Origin: Bromus sterilis
Lineage: Eukaryota > Streptophyta > Magnoliopsida > Poales > Poaceae
Assembly: GCA_950022295.1 (NCBI GenBank)
Contig: OX465599.1
Location: forward strand, 279,765,501 to 279,829,500
Length of the DNA stretch: 64,000 bases
Direction of reading: 5' to 3'
The position numbers and the translations under genes are program-made. Numbering within the stretch: position 1 is the stretch's first letter; each line of letters starts with the position of its first letter. Positions 36,335-48,132 of this stretch are shown here, piece after piece. Under the pieces are notes generated by a model. That model was not told the origin of the DNA. It saw only the letters and a list, made by a program, of their open reading frames with translations, and made no database searches.

Positions 36335-37030
36335 GGGAGGGAGGACAGCGGTGCGAGTAAGGAGGAGTAGAGGGCGTTAGGGTTCGCGGGAGAGATGGGG
36401 GGGGTTACTTATCCCCGCCGGCCAGCCGGTGGATGGCCGCCACGGCGTGGTCGCGGCTATGGCCGGCGTGGATGGGTGCCACGCCCCTCCCCATGAACAG
36501 GAGATAGAGGGATTGGGGTGGGGTTGGGCTGGCCGGGAAGGCCTTTGCCCTGGGCGTGGGTAGGGGTTTCTCAAATTTTCTCTTAGTTTTTTAATTATTT
36601 TCTGTTTCTTTTGTTTTATATTTTAGTTGTCTGCAATTTGGTTTTTATAAAATGTGCCACTGGACCTAATATTCATGTTACATAATAACACACTAATATA
36701 AAAAGTTGGGACCCCAACTAAATTCATTTGAACTTTGTTTCATTATTTAAATGGAATAAATGGGGTTGTTTGGCTCTGTTTTGAATTGTTTAAAATATTT
36801 AAATGTTGTAATAAATATCCATAACATTGTATAGTGATCTACTAACTTTTAGGCATTTTATAAAATTGTTTGCACAATTTTTTGTTGAACATTAATTGCC
36901 ACTTGGTTTTGGAAATTTTAATTGGGTTGAATTTGAATTGAGATAGGATCCAATGTGATCAAGCGATGTAATTCAAAATGATTTATCTTAATCATGAGGA
37001 TTACTGTAGCTTGACACCCGGGGTGTTACA

Positions 37031-38690
37031 ATTATCTCCCACTAACAAGAATTCTCGTCCCGAGAATTACAAGGTAGTGCTAGGGATAGAGTTCTGGTTT
37101 TGTATCCTAACGAATCTTCTGGGTCTTGTTGTCCTTCTCAAATAAGTTAATCCTTCTCGTTGATGTCTTGCTTCTCTGCATCGGTGCATCTCTATGAGTT
37201 GTTATCCTTCCTTCGGGGTCTTCATCGTACTTACGAATAGGCTAGGAGGGAAAACATAATGGGGTCGGATCGGTAAATTGTTAATCAACCGAGGCTGTCC
37301 AAGGGAATGGGGTACAAAGTACCTCTCGAGGTTAATCTCAGGAGAAATACATCGAGAGAAACAAAAGAGGGTATGGGAAGTTTAAAGCAGATAAGCATGC
37401 ATTCGATATCGTTGAAGGATGATGAAAATGGGTCCAGAGCATCAGGCATAAGCACTGAGTCTGATATTGTACTGAATATCACAAGGTATGTGACTCGTGA
37501 ATTGCATACGAGGTCAGGCACGAGGAATAACTTTGAGAACAGAAAGGTAAAAGAGAGTCATGTTTCGATCCTGTGGAACTGTGGGTTATGGGCCCACCTT
37601 GTATAAGAAGGGTGGTGACATTCCATGCGATCACGATGCAAGGTTTGTCAGGGAACAGTTTGTCAGCTTTGTCGGTAACAAGGTCGGTACCAAGGGTGAG
37701 GGACAATAAGAACCATCTTACTGCTCGTTAAGACGAGGCAGACCAATTGGCAAAGTTCTCATCCATCGGTGGTTACCGAAAAGTCATCAACATTAGTAAC
37801 AGGTTATACTGACGGAGCGGTACACCGAGGTGTTTACATAAGAAGGGAATTATCACTGCTCAGATAAGTTACATCAGAAGAAAGATTAAACAGACCAATG
37901 GAAAGGAAAATGTGATCATCAGATCAAACAAACCAATGGAAGGGAAAATGTGATGATACACAAGTATCAGTTGTATATCTTTCCCAAGGGAAAGCAGAGC
38001 AAGATATACATGACCAAGTTCGTATTGTCAGGGAGTCAAAGGAGGTTGTCGATGATAACACAAATCATCGAGGGGCAGGGATGGTATTTCACACGATGAA
38101 CCGAATGGACACATGGAAGAAGCCATGTAAGATTAGTCGGATAACAATCCACCAAAGTTCGGGTGCTTCGCAAAGAATCTGAGGTGAGTATCGGCAATCA
38201 ACCAGAAGGAGAAAGAATGCAAAGGCATCGGGTGATAGAAGCATCGAAATAATTTGATGCTTAAGTATAAGGGAATTATGACTTTCAGATCGGGAGGTGG
38301 ATGCCATTATCCACACAGAATTATCGATGGCAGGGGATTGCAAGGGCGATGGGCGCCTAGGGTCTCAGCAATTCATCGGAGAGTATCTTCGGCATCTTCT
38401 GGTGAATCAGGTCATCATCTGCAATGAGGGGCTCTCCAGGAGGAAGTAGTCACGAGAACCTAGAGTTAGAGTTAGCAAAACCTTTAACTCGAAAGGATGA
38501 GAGAGTAGAGTCCAGAGTAAAGGTACAAAGTAAAAGATCCTAATACCATAGATATCACAACTGGGTGGTATACATGTGGGCCCGTAAGCCAAACATTATG
38601 TTAGCAAGATAGTTTTTGTTTGTCTAGACTCGACTTCGACCAAGGAGTTGGAAGGGGGTTTCCTACAGGCAGTCAACTCTGATACCAACT
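37031..38690 (-). mobile_element. Short non-coding interior of element C
   Basis: Only 1660 bp between the two LTRs. A purine tract is next to the left LTR (ATTATCTCCCACTAAC at 37031-37046, read as GTTAGTGGGAGATAAT on the minus strand). A primer-binding site is next to the right LTR (38676-38687). No gag or pol motif is visible on either strand. This is the layout of a large non-autonomous LTR derivative that must borrow proteins. Confidence 0.82.
38676..38687 (-). promoter_or_regulatory. Primer-binding site of element C
   Basis: ACTCTGATACCA reads TGGTATCAGAGT on the minus strand, three bases inside LTR 38691. It is an initiator tRNA-Met type site with the same 3-base spacer as element X. 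Confidence 0.9.
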
Positions 38691-41600
38691 TGTGACGCCC
38701 CCAAAATTAAGTCGTGTACAGTAATCATACACGCAAGGTACACGATCGAGATCAGGGACTCACGGTAAGATATCACAACACAACTCTATAAATAAAATAA
38801 TACAAGATATTTAATACAAGCCAGGGGCCACGAGGGATCGAATACAACAACTCGAAAGCACAAAGTTAGCGGAAGAATAGTAACTGAATACAGACACGAG
38901 GTACACATGATCTGCCTTAAGAAGGCTAGCACAAATAACAACAGATCGAAAAGGCGAGGCCTCCTGCCTGGGAACCTCCAAACTACTCCTGGTCGAGGGG
39001 GAAACTCCACGATGAAGCAAACACCGGGGATCTTCTGCTCCTGTACTCCAAGGCTCCAACGTCTGATGGAATCAACCGGTCGGGTATATAAAACAAAGGG
39101 GGAAAATAAAGCAAAGGTGAGTATCTAGCATACCCGCGAGTCTTACGTCCGCTACTAAGCAAATATGCATTTGTATCAAATGGAAAGGGGAGGCTATATA
39201 TATTGGACTGCAAGGTAGAAAGTCAGAATAAGGATGAGAAGCTAGGCCTACCGAAGACTAGCATCTTTCGACGACTCTTGAAGCATGAGGAGAGAATAGC
39301 CAACAGTTTATATAAAGCATAAAGTAACAATGCAGCAGAAGTTGTTGCAACATTGTATAATAGTAAGTTGTAATAATTATCAATGCCTCCGAGATCCCTT
39401 CCTCGGCTTCCCTGCGAGGAAGAAAACCCGAAACCAACAGTTTAATAGTAGTAGTTTGTAGTAGTAGGATCTGGCTTCAACATAAAGCGTCCTGTTACCG
39501 TGAACACGGCTATTCGAATAGATCAAACTCCCTGCAGGGGTGCACTACTGTTAGGCATGCACGCTCGGATCTCCAGGGTGGCGTACACCTTGTTATAGAA
39601 TGCCCCACAGAGGCTATCCGACATGCCGCAGCCCATCCTAGGCTCAGCAGATAGGCCATCCGCCGGACTAAATCCTATGCGATCATCAGTCTAGGACCCT
39701 GACCCTTCACGCTCCTACACGGTGCGAGGCTGGATGGTGAAGCAAAAGCAAATACCACAGTTCGAGCAAAGAATACACACCGCTTCCCGGCAACCAAACC
39801 GCGGTACTGCTGACGTTTGAAGAGATTTCGAATGAACTACAACGCAGGGGAGCCCATAACTCCTTATCCCACGTGAAGGTAGTTCATACAGGCCTTTGCG
39901 GCCTCTCAAGTCATCCACCGAACCCTTAGTCATTTTATTATCTCGCGGACAACCTTTATCGTTGCCCGACTAGTTCACACAACGGACAACGAACAACAGC
40001 GATGACCACCAGTACATCGGTGCCTGCCCTGTCGCCCCGTCAAAGCACGCGGTTACCAACAAGGTGAACCGTCTTCTTACCTTGTCTCGCGTGTGCTCCT
40101 GGAGGAGCTCGACTTTCGTGGTTTGGTATCTCATGGCCAACGAGCAAGGACCAGGCCCACAATGGTATCCGCCTGTCCTGCCATCCCGATACAATACCTC
40201 TCGCGGGCACCGTTGGGTCACCCGACTACTTACCTTTAAGGACACCAGTTGATTCGGGTGCCTACCATCAAGTGAAACCAGGAGGAATCACCATCGATGG
40301 TACACTTGAAGAGGTTCAACCTAGACATCAACGAAATGAACTAAAGAGGAGTATCCTCGTATCATCCCGGTGATGCTACACTACCGAGCCGACGACGAGA
40401 GTGAAATACGAGTCCATCCACTCTTAAGTCAAACTTGAAGCGACTCGGAGAGTCTCGCCATTGTAGGTTCCCTTGGACGTCTACTTTGTACCGTACCTGT
40501 TGCAGTTATAATAATTTATACCCGCGATCACTCCCCAGAGCGATCACGACCCGCTATCTAATCCTAGTTGACTAACATGGCGCATGGCTAACTGCTGGAT
40601 ATTATATATATTTATAAGGCAGGATAGGACAAGGAAATGTACATCAAGGGGCGACAATGACAGACTATGCAATTGAATAGGTAAGCAAGATAGCAGCAGC
40701 AGTAACAATACCTAGTGCAAGAAATGTACGAAAAATATAGGAGATATCTGGGGAAAGAGAATGGCTCTGCATGCCTGAAAGCTCGACAGTAGGGGTACGG
40801 TAGTCGACGAAGTAGTCGTACTCGGTGGTGTCATCGGCGGCAGCAACGGGGTCTACCGGAGAATAAGGGGGGAGAGAAACAGTAAATACACAATAATAAT
40901 AGCAATAAAAATGTATGGCATAGAAGATACAAAGCAACGGGGCTATAACGCAGTGTTCGGTGATTTTCCCGTAGCAGAAATTTATCCGGGGATGACTCAT
41001 TAGTACCGGTTGATTACCGGACAGATGAATCGGAGGGGGAAGGTTCCATGTCTGCAGTGTTAGAGACATCTGATAGACATGTGGATAGTGTATCCGTGCT
41101 CGCAGATCCATTCTGAATAACTTTCGTATACAAATCATTTTCATCCGGAAAGTTTACTGGCTCCGGTCGTTTGACAGGCAAATGAACCGGAGGGAAAATG
41201 TTCCATGTTCGGTAGGTTAGAGGGGTGAGGTGGGTATACGGGTAGCGTATTTGGATTCGTTGGATTTTTCTGATCAACTTTGATGTATAAAGTATTTTCA
41301 TCTGACTTACGGTTTAAAAGATATTGAATTTCAAAGTTTTATTCATTTTAAAATATTTCTGGAATTTATTTAATTGTTTAATAAACATTATCCAAAACAG
41401 TATATTTGACCAGTCAAACTAACGGTGGGATCCCACATGTTATACACTGTACATTTATAAATCAGTTTATTTATTCTAAATTAGAAGTGGGGCCCAGCTG
41501 TCATTCTGAGATATTTTTAACTAAATTCATTTTTATTAACTAAATGACTGGGGGCCATGTGTCATAGAGATATGTTAATTCAAAAGTTTTCTACTGATTA

Positions 41601-43063
41601 AGTTCTAAACAAATTGGGGGGCCCATCTGTAAGTCTCAGTGGGGGGTTACTCTTAATGAGGTACTTAGGCTAATTAAGCATGGGCGGGCCCCACATGCGA
41701 GTGGGTCATCCCCAATGGTTTAAGCCCCGCGCGCCCACGTCGGCGGCCAGGGGCACGACGGCCATGGCCAGGAGGCGCTCCGACGAGGGGGCCGTGAAGA
41801 GGGTCACGCGCACGTGCACGTGCACGCCGGGGCGCAGCAGCACGACGGTTGCAGCAACGGCCGGTGACGGCGACCAGGGCCGGCAGCAGCAGTGGGGGGC
41901 GAACGACGTGGCGAGGGCATGGTGGGAGTGTGGCCAGCGTGTGTACGGGGCGCGCACCAGGGATCCCGGGACTACCAGAGGTACAGGGGTGCGGGCTACG
42001 GCCATGGCTGCCACGATGAGCCCGATGCTCGCGGTGTCGACGGGGGAGGTGATACGGTGGCGATTCGGCGAGGGGAAGGAGGGGAATCGACGCAGATCTC
42101 ACAACGGTGCCGAGTAGAATCTCAAGGGGGCTGGGGATGCAGCGACATCGGCGGATTTGGGGACGTGGTGCGGCGGCCGGCGGCAAAGGGTGTGGACGAT
42201 TCCGGCGATGCACAGGCTAGCGACTCGAGGCAGTGTACGCAGGTGACGAAGTCGAGGCCCACGGGGACCTTGGACATGCTCACGGCCAACGAGGTGGCCC
42301 GTGGCCACGGCCATGCGCGACGGGCGGCGACGGGCGCGTCTGGCGTTGTCGGGGAGGGGCAGCAGAGAGGGAGGGAGGACAGCGGCGTGAGTAAGGAGGA
42401 GCAAAGGGCGTTAGGGTTCGCGAGAGATATGGGAGGGTTACTTATCCCCGTCGGCCAGCCGGTGGATGGCCGCCACGGAGTGGCCGCGGCCATGGCCTGC
42501 GTGGATGGGTGCCATGCCCCTCCCCGTGAACAGGAGGTAGAGGGATTGGGGTGGGATTGGGCTGGGCCGGGAAGGCCTTTGCCCTGGGCGTGGGTTAGGG
42601 GTTTCTTAAATTTTCTCTTTGTTTTGTAATTTTTTCTGTTTCTTTTGTTTTATATTTTATTTGTCTGCAATTTGGTTTTTATAAAATGTGCCACTGGACC
42701 TAATATTCATGTTACATAATAACACACTAATATAAAAAGTTGGAACCCAACGAAATTCATTTGAACTTTGTTTCATCTTTTAAATGGAATAAATGAGGTT
42801 GTTTGGCTCTGTTTTGAATTGTATAAAATATTTAAATGTTGCAATAAATATCCATAACATTGTATAGTGATCTACTAACTTTTAGGCATTTTATAAAAAA
42901 AATTGCACATTTTTTGGTTGAACATTAATTTCCACTTGGTTTTGGAAATTTTAATTGGGTTGAATTTGAATTGAGATAAGATCCAATGTGATCAAGCGCT
43001 GTAATTCAAAATGACTTATCTTAATCATGAGGATTACTGTAGCTTGACATCCGGGGTGTTACA
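38691..43063 (-). repeat. Right (5') LTR of element C (4373 bp)
   Basis: TGTGACGCCC...GGGGTGTTACA on the plus strand. It is uninterrupted and gives the empty sites for insertions A, B and E in the partner LTR. It contains the palindrome cluster at 39498-39539 (minus strand) and an alternating purine-pyrimidine stretch CACGCGCACGTGCACGTGCA at 41804-41823. Reading frames of up to 245 codons in the GC-rich part (41890-42630) have no recognisable domain and I treat them as chance. Confidence 0.9.
39498..39539 (-). promoter_or_regulatory. Palindrome cluster, LTR C version
   Basis: On the minus strand: CCCTGCAGGG, then CTATTCGAATAG, then CCGTGTTCACGG. The middle and last palindromes differ from those of LTR X by paired changes that keep the symmetry. 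Confidence 0.6.
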
Positions 43064-44109
43064 TGGCCCAACTTCATCTCGCTGGGCCCACCCGAGGCAT
43101 CATCGGCTGCACCGACCTGTTGTTCAAGGCTTGGCGTACAAGACAATCTAGAATAGGAATCCTCTTGTAACCCGAGGTGGACTCCCCGAGACCTAGCCTA
43201 GTAAGGCTAGGAGGGGCGACGTCCCGGGATAATCCAATCTCATCTCGCAACACCTCTGGCTTGAGCAATCTCTCCGGAACCACCATTGTAATACCTCCAC
43301 CATATAATCAATCGAGCAGGAGCAGGAGTTTTACCGTACGAGGGCCCCGAACCTGGATAAAATCCCATGTCCTGTTAGCCGATGAGATCACCAACGACAC
43401 ACCCCTCTCCCTTCATGAAACTCAGGGTACCTAATCATGGGATTTCCCGTGGTCCACTCGCGTCAAGAGGTCTGCCCGTTGCATGCAAGACGTCCCTCGA
43501 GTCACTCGAGTGGAGCGACGCCACGGGTCAGGAGCCTTTCAAGCACTATGATCGTTCATTTTCAGGAGTAACCTTCATTGAGAAACAGTAAACTCACATC
43601 TCAAATCATTTTTTGCAAGCATTATCGGGTACTATATTGTTAATTCCATGTTCCTTAGGAGTGATCATAATCTGCACAAGCATGTTCCTATCTTAAGAGT
43701 TGTTTTGTATTGGTCAAACTTCAATTGGATTATCTGTTTTTTCTTGCAAAAAGTGCATTATCTATTTGATCACGTACTACCTCACTGATCTAAATTTGAC
43801 CTTCTATTATTTAGGATTGCGTCATCACACGTTTTCTTATTAGCGAGGATCAGATCTCGCGCGCCTCACCGCTTCCTTGCGAACTCGCCGTAGTGGCCAT
43901 TCTAAGGATGTGTTTGGTTCGAGGGCTATCCTCTCAGGGACAGGGATAGCCCTCTTTTAAACTGGTTACCACCTGTTTGGATCTGAGGCAAAGAGGGATA
44001 GAGGCAACCATATGTTTGGAATATTCCCAGAAAAAGGGGATACCACCAGCAAGTTTCCAAAAGAAAGAAGGACCTTTATTCCTTTGACGAGTCGTTCATT
44101 CGTTGCTTC
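43064..44109. other. Spacer with probable old LTR remnant, then unassigned DNA
   Basis: 43064-43600 looks TE-derived: a perfect hairpin CCTAGCC..GGCTAGG near 43193-43212 and phrasing resembling a gypsy LTR leader (GCAGGAGCAGGAGTTTTACC near 43316). I see no ends and no target duplication. 43600-44109 is AT-rich. The string GGATGTGTTTGGTTCGAGG near 43907 recalls a MITE terminus, but I could not find a matching second end. Confidence 0.4.
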
Positions 44110-44640
44110 CTTTAACGCTACAACAACCACAACAGCAAGAACAAAACCATCATAAAAGAAATTTTTGTTTTGCATCTGAAAGATTCTTCCCATTGTGGAT
44201 GACATAGTAACAAGTTACAAAAAGGTGATAAAAATTACAAGTTTTTACGCACGTTAAAATGAATACTTAAAGAGCATACGTTTTTCTAACGAAAAATGTG
44301 GATTAGAATAGGTTGTTCGAGTTAAAAAGAACAATAATAAAATATATTTAATTGTTAGAAAACAATCCACCTATATGTTTACTGTTCTCTAGCTACGCAC
44401 GCTTAACTACCCCGATGAAATGAAGTTGAACTGAACCATAGTAGAGCTTGGCATTCTTTCTGTCTTTATCTTTGTCGAATTCGTGGTTTTTTGCCCTCTC
44501 ATCTCCTCGGTAATTTTGTAGTTAGCACCGATCCTCACCGATAAAAAGTCAAATGATTCTTCTCGCGATGCAATGCCATCAAATAACCTCCTTTTATGTC
44601 GGACCTCGCGTTATCAAGGTAGCCCGGCAGGTTGTCGTAA
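44110..44640 (-). pseudogene. Strictosidine-synthase-like 3' fragment, copy 3 (most decayed)
   Basis: 44404-44636, read on the minus strand, matches the last ~75 codons of the gene at 45529-46545, with several frame shifts (for example the stretch around AATAACCTCC, matching the Tyr-Trp-Val region). 44110-44403 matches the 3' flank of the other two copies, including CTACAACAACCACAACAGCAAG at 44115, also found at 44795. It holds only the gene end and flank, never the 5' part. Confidence 0.75.
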
Positions 44641-44794
44641 TAATAGACCTTGAGTGTGCTTATTTAACATAATTTCTCTCACGTTCATGTTAGCCATTTA
44701 AAGTAATAGATCTTGAGTTTGTTGTTAGTTTGTATTTTGTGGGTCATAAATGCAGTTATTTGTTTGTTGATTGTCATAGTTTTTTTTTGCTCAG

Positions 44795-45314
44795 CTACAA
44801 CAACCACAACAGCAAGATAAAAACCAGAACAACAAGCAAGGTTTGCTATGCATCTAGAAGATTCATCCCAATGAGAATGAAAGGGTAGAAAGTTACAAGA
44901 GCGTGCTAAAAATTAGAGTTTATGCACGTAAAAAAGACTATTGAGAGAACATATGATTTTTTGATAAAAACGTGGATTAAAAATTTACAATAGGTCGTTT
45001 AAAGAAAAAAATATATGCACGAATAAGAAACACTATATCTCAATGTTTTCTAGGTATTTGCGCTTCATTACTTCCGCGAAAGGAAGCTCCACTGAACCCA
45101 AGAATAGATTGCCATTATCTCTCTCCATTGGCCTCACGCTCTTTGGCTGTCTCATCTCCTTGACTATCTCCATGTTAGCACCGACTCTCACAGCGAGAAT
45201 ATGGCCATCGCGACCAAATGGCAACTTATATTTTTCACGGTGCAACGTCACTCAATAACCTCCTTTCATGTTGGTCCTCGCGTTATCTGGATAGACGGAC
45301 ATGTCGGCAATTTT
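44795..45314 (-). pseudogene. Strictosidine-synthase-like 3' fragment, copy 2
   Basis: 45030-45251 on the minus strand stays open for 72 codons and encodes LHREKYKLPFGRDGHILAVR..., close to the C-terminus of copy 1 (ALHREKYELPFGRDSHLLAV). The sequence toward 45314 continues the match upstream but is out of frame. The 3' flank (44795-45029) matches those of copies 1 and 3. It lacks most of the propeller and any start region. Confidence 0.82.
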
Positions 45315-45528
45315 TTTGCTTTGCATCCAAAAAATTCATCTCAATGTGGATGACACAGTAACAAGTTTCAAGAGCGTAGTAGGAACTAGCATTTATGCCC
45401 GTTAAAGTGACTATTGAAAAAACATATGATTTCATCTGTGGATTACAGTAGATGATCCGAATAGAAAAAAAATAAAATATGAAAATTATAGTTATTAGTA
45501 AGAATAAGAAAAAGTGCATCCTATATCT

Positions 45529-46545
45529 CTAGTTGCGCTTGACTACGCCGACAAAAGGAAGCTCCACCGAGCCCACGTAGAGTTTGCCATTGTTTCTCTC
45601 CATAATCTCGGTGGGCCTCACGCTTTTTGGCCCAGTCATCTTCTCGACAATCTTTCCGTTAGCACCGACCCTCACGGCGAGAAGATGGCTATCGCGACCA
45701 AAAGGCAACTCATACTTCTCACGGTGCAAGGCCACCCAATAACCTCCTTTGGTGTCTGGCATGACATTAACAGGGTAGCCTGGCAGGTCGGCAAAAGGCT
45801 CGGATGTGCCGGCATTGACCCCTTTGATCCAGTTCCTTAAAAGTTTGCATGGGCCGGTAGACGCGATGATGAGGTGTGTCTGATCGGTGCTGAGAGAGAC
45901 GCCATTTGGGTACGTGATGCCCATTTGAAGCATGGTGGCATCGGATGTGTGTGGGTCATACATGATGAGGCGGCCCGTCGAGTCCCCAGTCTTGGTGACC
46001 ATCTCGTGTTGCGCCCTTTGGTAGTTCATGGAACTGTCGGTGAAGTAAACTCGGCCGGTGACTTGATCGATGTCGACGTCGTTGGTGAAGCAGAGAGGAA
46101 TACCATCAACGCTGTTGACGAGCACGGTGGCCTCCTCGTCGCCTGGGCTGACGCGCATGAGACCCTTGTAGGCATCAGCTATGTATAGATCACATGATTT
46201 GTGGTTGAAGCGCAAACCGAGAGGGCGGACACAACGTCTCTCGGTGGTAGTCTCGGGTCGAAGCTTAGACGCGGTGCATGATTCAATGTCGTAGTCGGGG
46301 CCATAGGCGTAGGTAGTTCATACCAACTTGTCGCCATTTCACTTGAGAATGCATTCGTCGGAGACACCGCTGTACGGGCCCTCTCCCTTGGCGTCGAAGG
46401 CGACCCTCTCTGGGCCGCGGACGAATCCATGCGGCAGCGGCAAGTGTTGGCTCCGGGTGGCGTCGAAGCTGGCGGCTGGAGCGGCCATGGCGGCCGGCAT
46501 GAAGAGCATGGCCAGGATGACGACCGCGACGGTGGCCTTGGTTGT
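45529..46545 (-). pseudogene. Strictosidine-synthase-like pseudogene, copy 1
   Basis: Read from 46545 down: a hydrophobic signal-like stretch (VAVVILAMLFMPAAMA), then LPHGFVRGPERVAFDAKGEG, an interrupted region, and an open frame from 46215 to the TAG-side end at 45529. It encodes LYIADAYKGLMRVSPGDEEA, TNDVDIDQ, VYFTDSS (the conserved Str_synth segment), GITYPNGVSLS and GYWVALHREKYELPFGRD. The family folds as a six-bladed beta-propeller. Most plant members are not true strictosidine synthases and their substrates are unknown; proteins usually enter the secretory pathway. Two in-frame TGA codons (46339-46341 and 46318-46320) sit where family members have tryptophan, and no ATG is found at the expected start, so I call it a pseudogene. 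No intron is visible, which could mean a retrocopy. Confidence 0.85.
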
Positions 46546-47568
46546 TGAAGTTAATACAAATTCATGTATGAACGTTAAAGAAAACTTCTCACGGAGCGAC
46601 GATTTGTCTTTTTTGCCAAGAGCTGCTTAGATGTCCAAATTAGTTTAAATTTGGAGTGGACCTCACGCAACAAAATATCTACCATACAATTTTTTTTGGA
46701 TGTTTTTGATTTTTTTTCTGAACAACAGCTGACCTGGGAGCAGGCTTGGATTTTCGCTCACTACCATCATATTACTACTCCTGTATTCCATCATTCATCA
46801 TCCCCGCGAGCACCTCATCGCCTCGTCTTCTTGCACCTATTTGTCACATGAAGTTTCCCGCCGCTTGTTGTCCATCCTATTTATCCCGCTCGAAGTTTCC
46901 CGAGCATGCATTCGCCTCCCGGTTTCTCGTACCCACAAGCCTCTCGCTCAATTTCTTGTGATATATGTTTCCGCCCAATTTCTCTCACTGCATGTTCCAA
47001 GCCCAATTTCTTGCGCCCAAAAGTTTCCTTCCAAATTTCTCTCGACCGATATATCCCACTAAATTTATCACAACTTGTGTTTTCCGTCTGAAGATTTCCT
47101 TACGGATCATCCGGGAGGCAAGCATGAAGATTTCCTTACGGATCATATACTTTAGAATTTTAGAATTTTTTTGAGTATATTGATTTTTCACCTTTTTTTC
47201 CGCAATGCAGACGATAACAAATAGAAACTGGCACTGTGCACTGAGTTAATATGTTAGTTTTTAAAAATGTGGTAAAAAGTATGAAAGTGCATCAAAAACA
47301 TATAGCAATGTCAATCAAATAAACATGAAACAAGCAAATATTATAGATACGCTATAGACGTATCAACATCCCCAAACTTAATTTCTACTCGGCCTTTGCT
47401 ACGCAAGGAAGTAATTAAAATTGCAGTGCATAGTATAGTGAAAGCAGAGTTACATTGATCCCTAACTTAACTATCTATATCTTCTCCTAAGAAGCAAAAT
47501 TTGCTTATGTCTATTATATACATCAAGTACATAAGTTTCACCAAGCAATATCACTAATAGCACCCAGT
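46546..47568. other. AT-rich spacer with family-A relic
   Basis: No gene is supported. At about 47330-47470 a minus-strand relic of family A can be seen: GACGTATCA (47357-47365) followed by ACATCCCCAAACTTAATTTC, the reverse of LTR start plus polypurine tract. 46620-47200 is C/T-rich with repeated CCCAATTTCT/TTTCC strings, and GATTTCCTTACGGATCAT occurs twice (about 47092 and 47127). Confidence 0.5.
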
Positions 47569-47745
47569 TTGATTCCCCTTCATTCCCTTGACCACCCGAT
47601 TGTCGTCAAATACGGATCTAGTGCAAGTGCCCGCATACTTTGCTCTGGTCTGGAAATCTCTGCATGCTCTTCTTGGATATTATCATTGAGACATCGGCTT
47701 AATGAGGCTGGCGTTCCAGTTTACGACGGGTCTTGGACGGGGAAG
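47569..47745 (+). pseudogene. Possible rhodanese/sulfurtransferase fragment
   Basis: An open stretch encodes HPIVVKYGSSASARILCSG... and then RLNEAGVPVYDGSWTG. The second part resembles the C-terminal rhodanese domain of mercaptopyruvate/thiosulfate sulfurtransferases (family pattern PVYDGSWTEW, preceded by a CGTGVTA active loop). The active-loop Cys pattern is not preserved, there is no start, and downstream similarity fades. At best this is an exon relic; similarity is from memory and weak. Confidence 0.35.
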
Positions 47746-47892
47746 CGAATTCAGGCAGTGATTATCCAAAATTTATCTCCACTGGTTCTAAATTCAACCA
47801 TTCTGAAGCGCTGAATGCAGTTATTGCATCCTGCAGCATATAGCCCAGATTGTCAGCAAAATGGTATTTCTCTGTGGCAAGCTTTGCAGTTT

Positions 47893-47960
47893 GCACCACC
47901 TAAGTCAATACAAAGTTGCACTAAGTGTGTGTCAATTAATTTGGATCGGAGGGAGTACGA
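47893..47960. repeat. One end of a Stowaway-like MITE
   Basis: The stretch ending GTGTCAATTAATTTGGATCGGAGGGAGTA has the GGAGGGAGTA terminus typical of grass Stowaway elements at a TA target. I did not find the opposite CTCCCTCC end nearby, so the copy is truncated. Confidence 0.5.
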
Positions 47961-48132
47961 AAGAAAATACCTATTATACTATTGTCAATGGCTATAGGTT
48001 AATAATGAAAAAAATTGTATGTCAAATTTCTGAGACGGCAACATTAAATTCAATATTTTGCATTGTATTACTATTACTATTTAAGAATTCTTAAACGAAA
48101 ACAACATTTAATATTAATAGATTTTGTTTCAG

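Larger units (their letters stand above)
31487..37030 (-). repeat. Left (3') LTR of element C, broken by three insertions
   Basis: Matches 40258-43063 of the right LTR (starting GTGCCTACCATCAAGTG and ending GGGGTGTTACA). It is interrupted by solo LTR B (32279-33795) and solo LTR E (35173-36334), and its distal part lies beyond element A, outside the window. Without insertions the visible length is about 2855 bp against 2806 bp in the partner. GC-rich sequence at 34470-35170 and 36336-36560 belongs to the LTR, not to a gene. Confidence 0.88.

Noticed and set aside
41674..42629. Long frames on both strands in the GC-rich part of LTR C (up to 245 codons), and the matching region 34470-35175
   Set aside because: They lie inside LTRs, overlap in several phases on both strands, differ in phase between the two LTRs, and have low-complexity Gly/Arg/Pro composition.
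43907..43990. Complete MITE
   Set aside because: One terminus-like string only; no matching inverted end or target duplication found.
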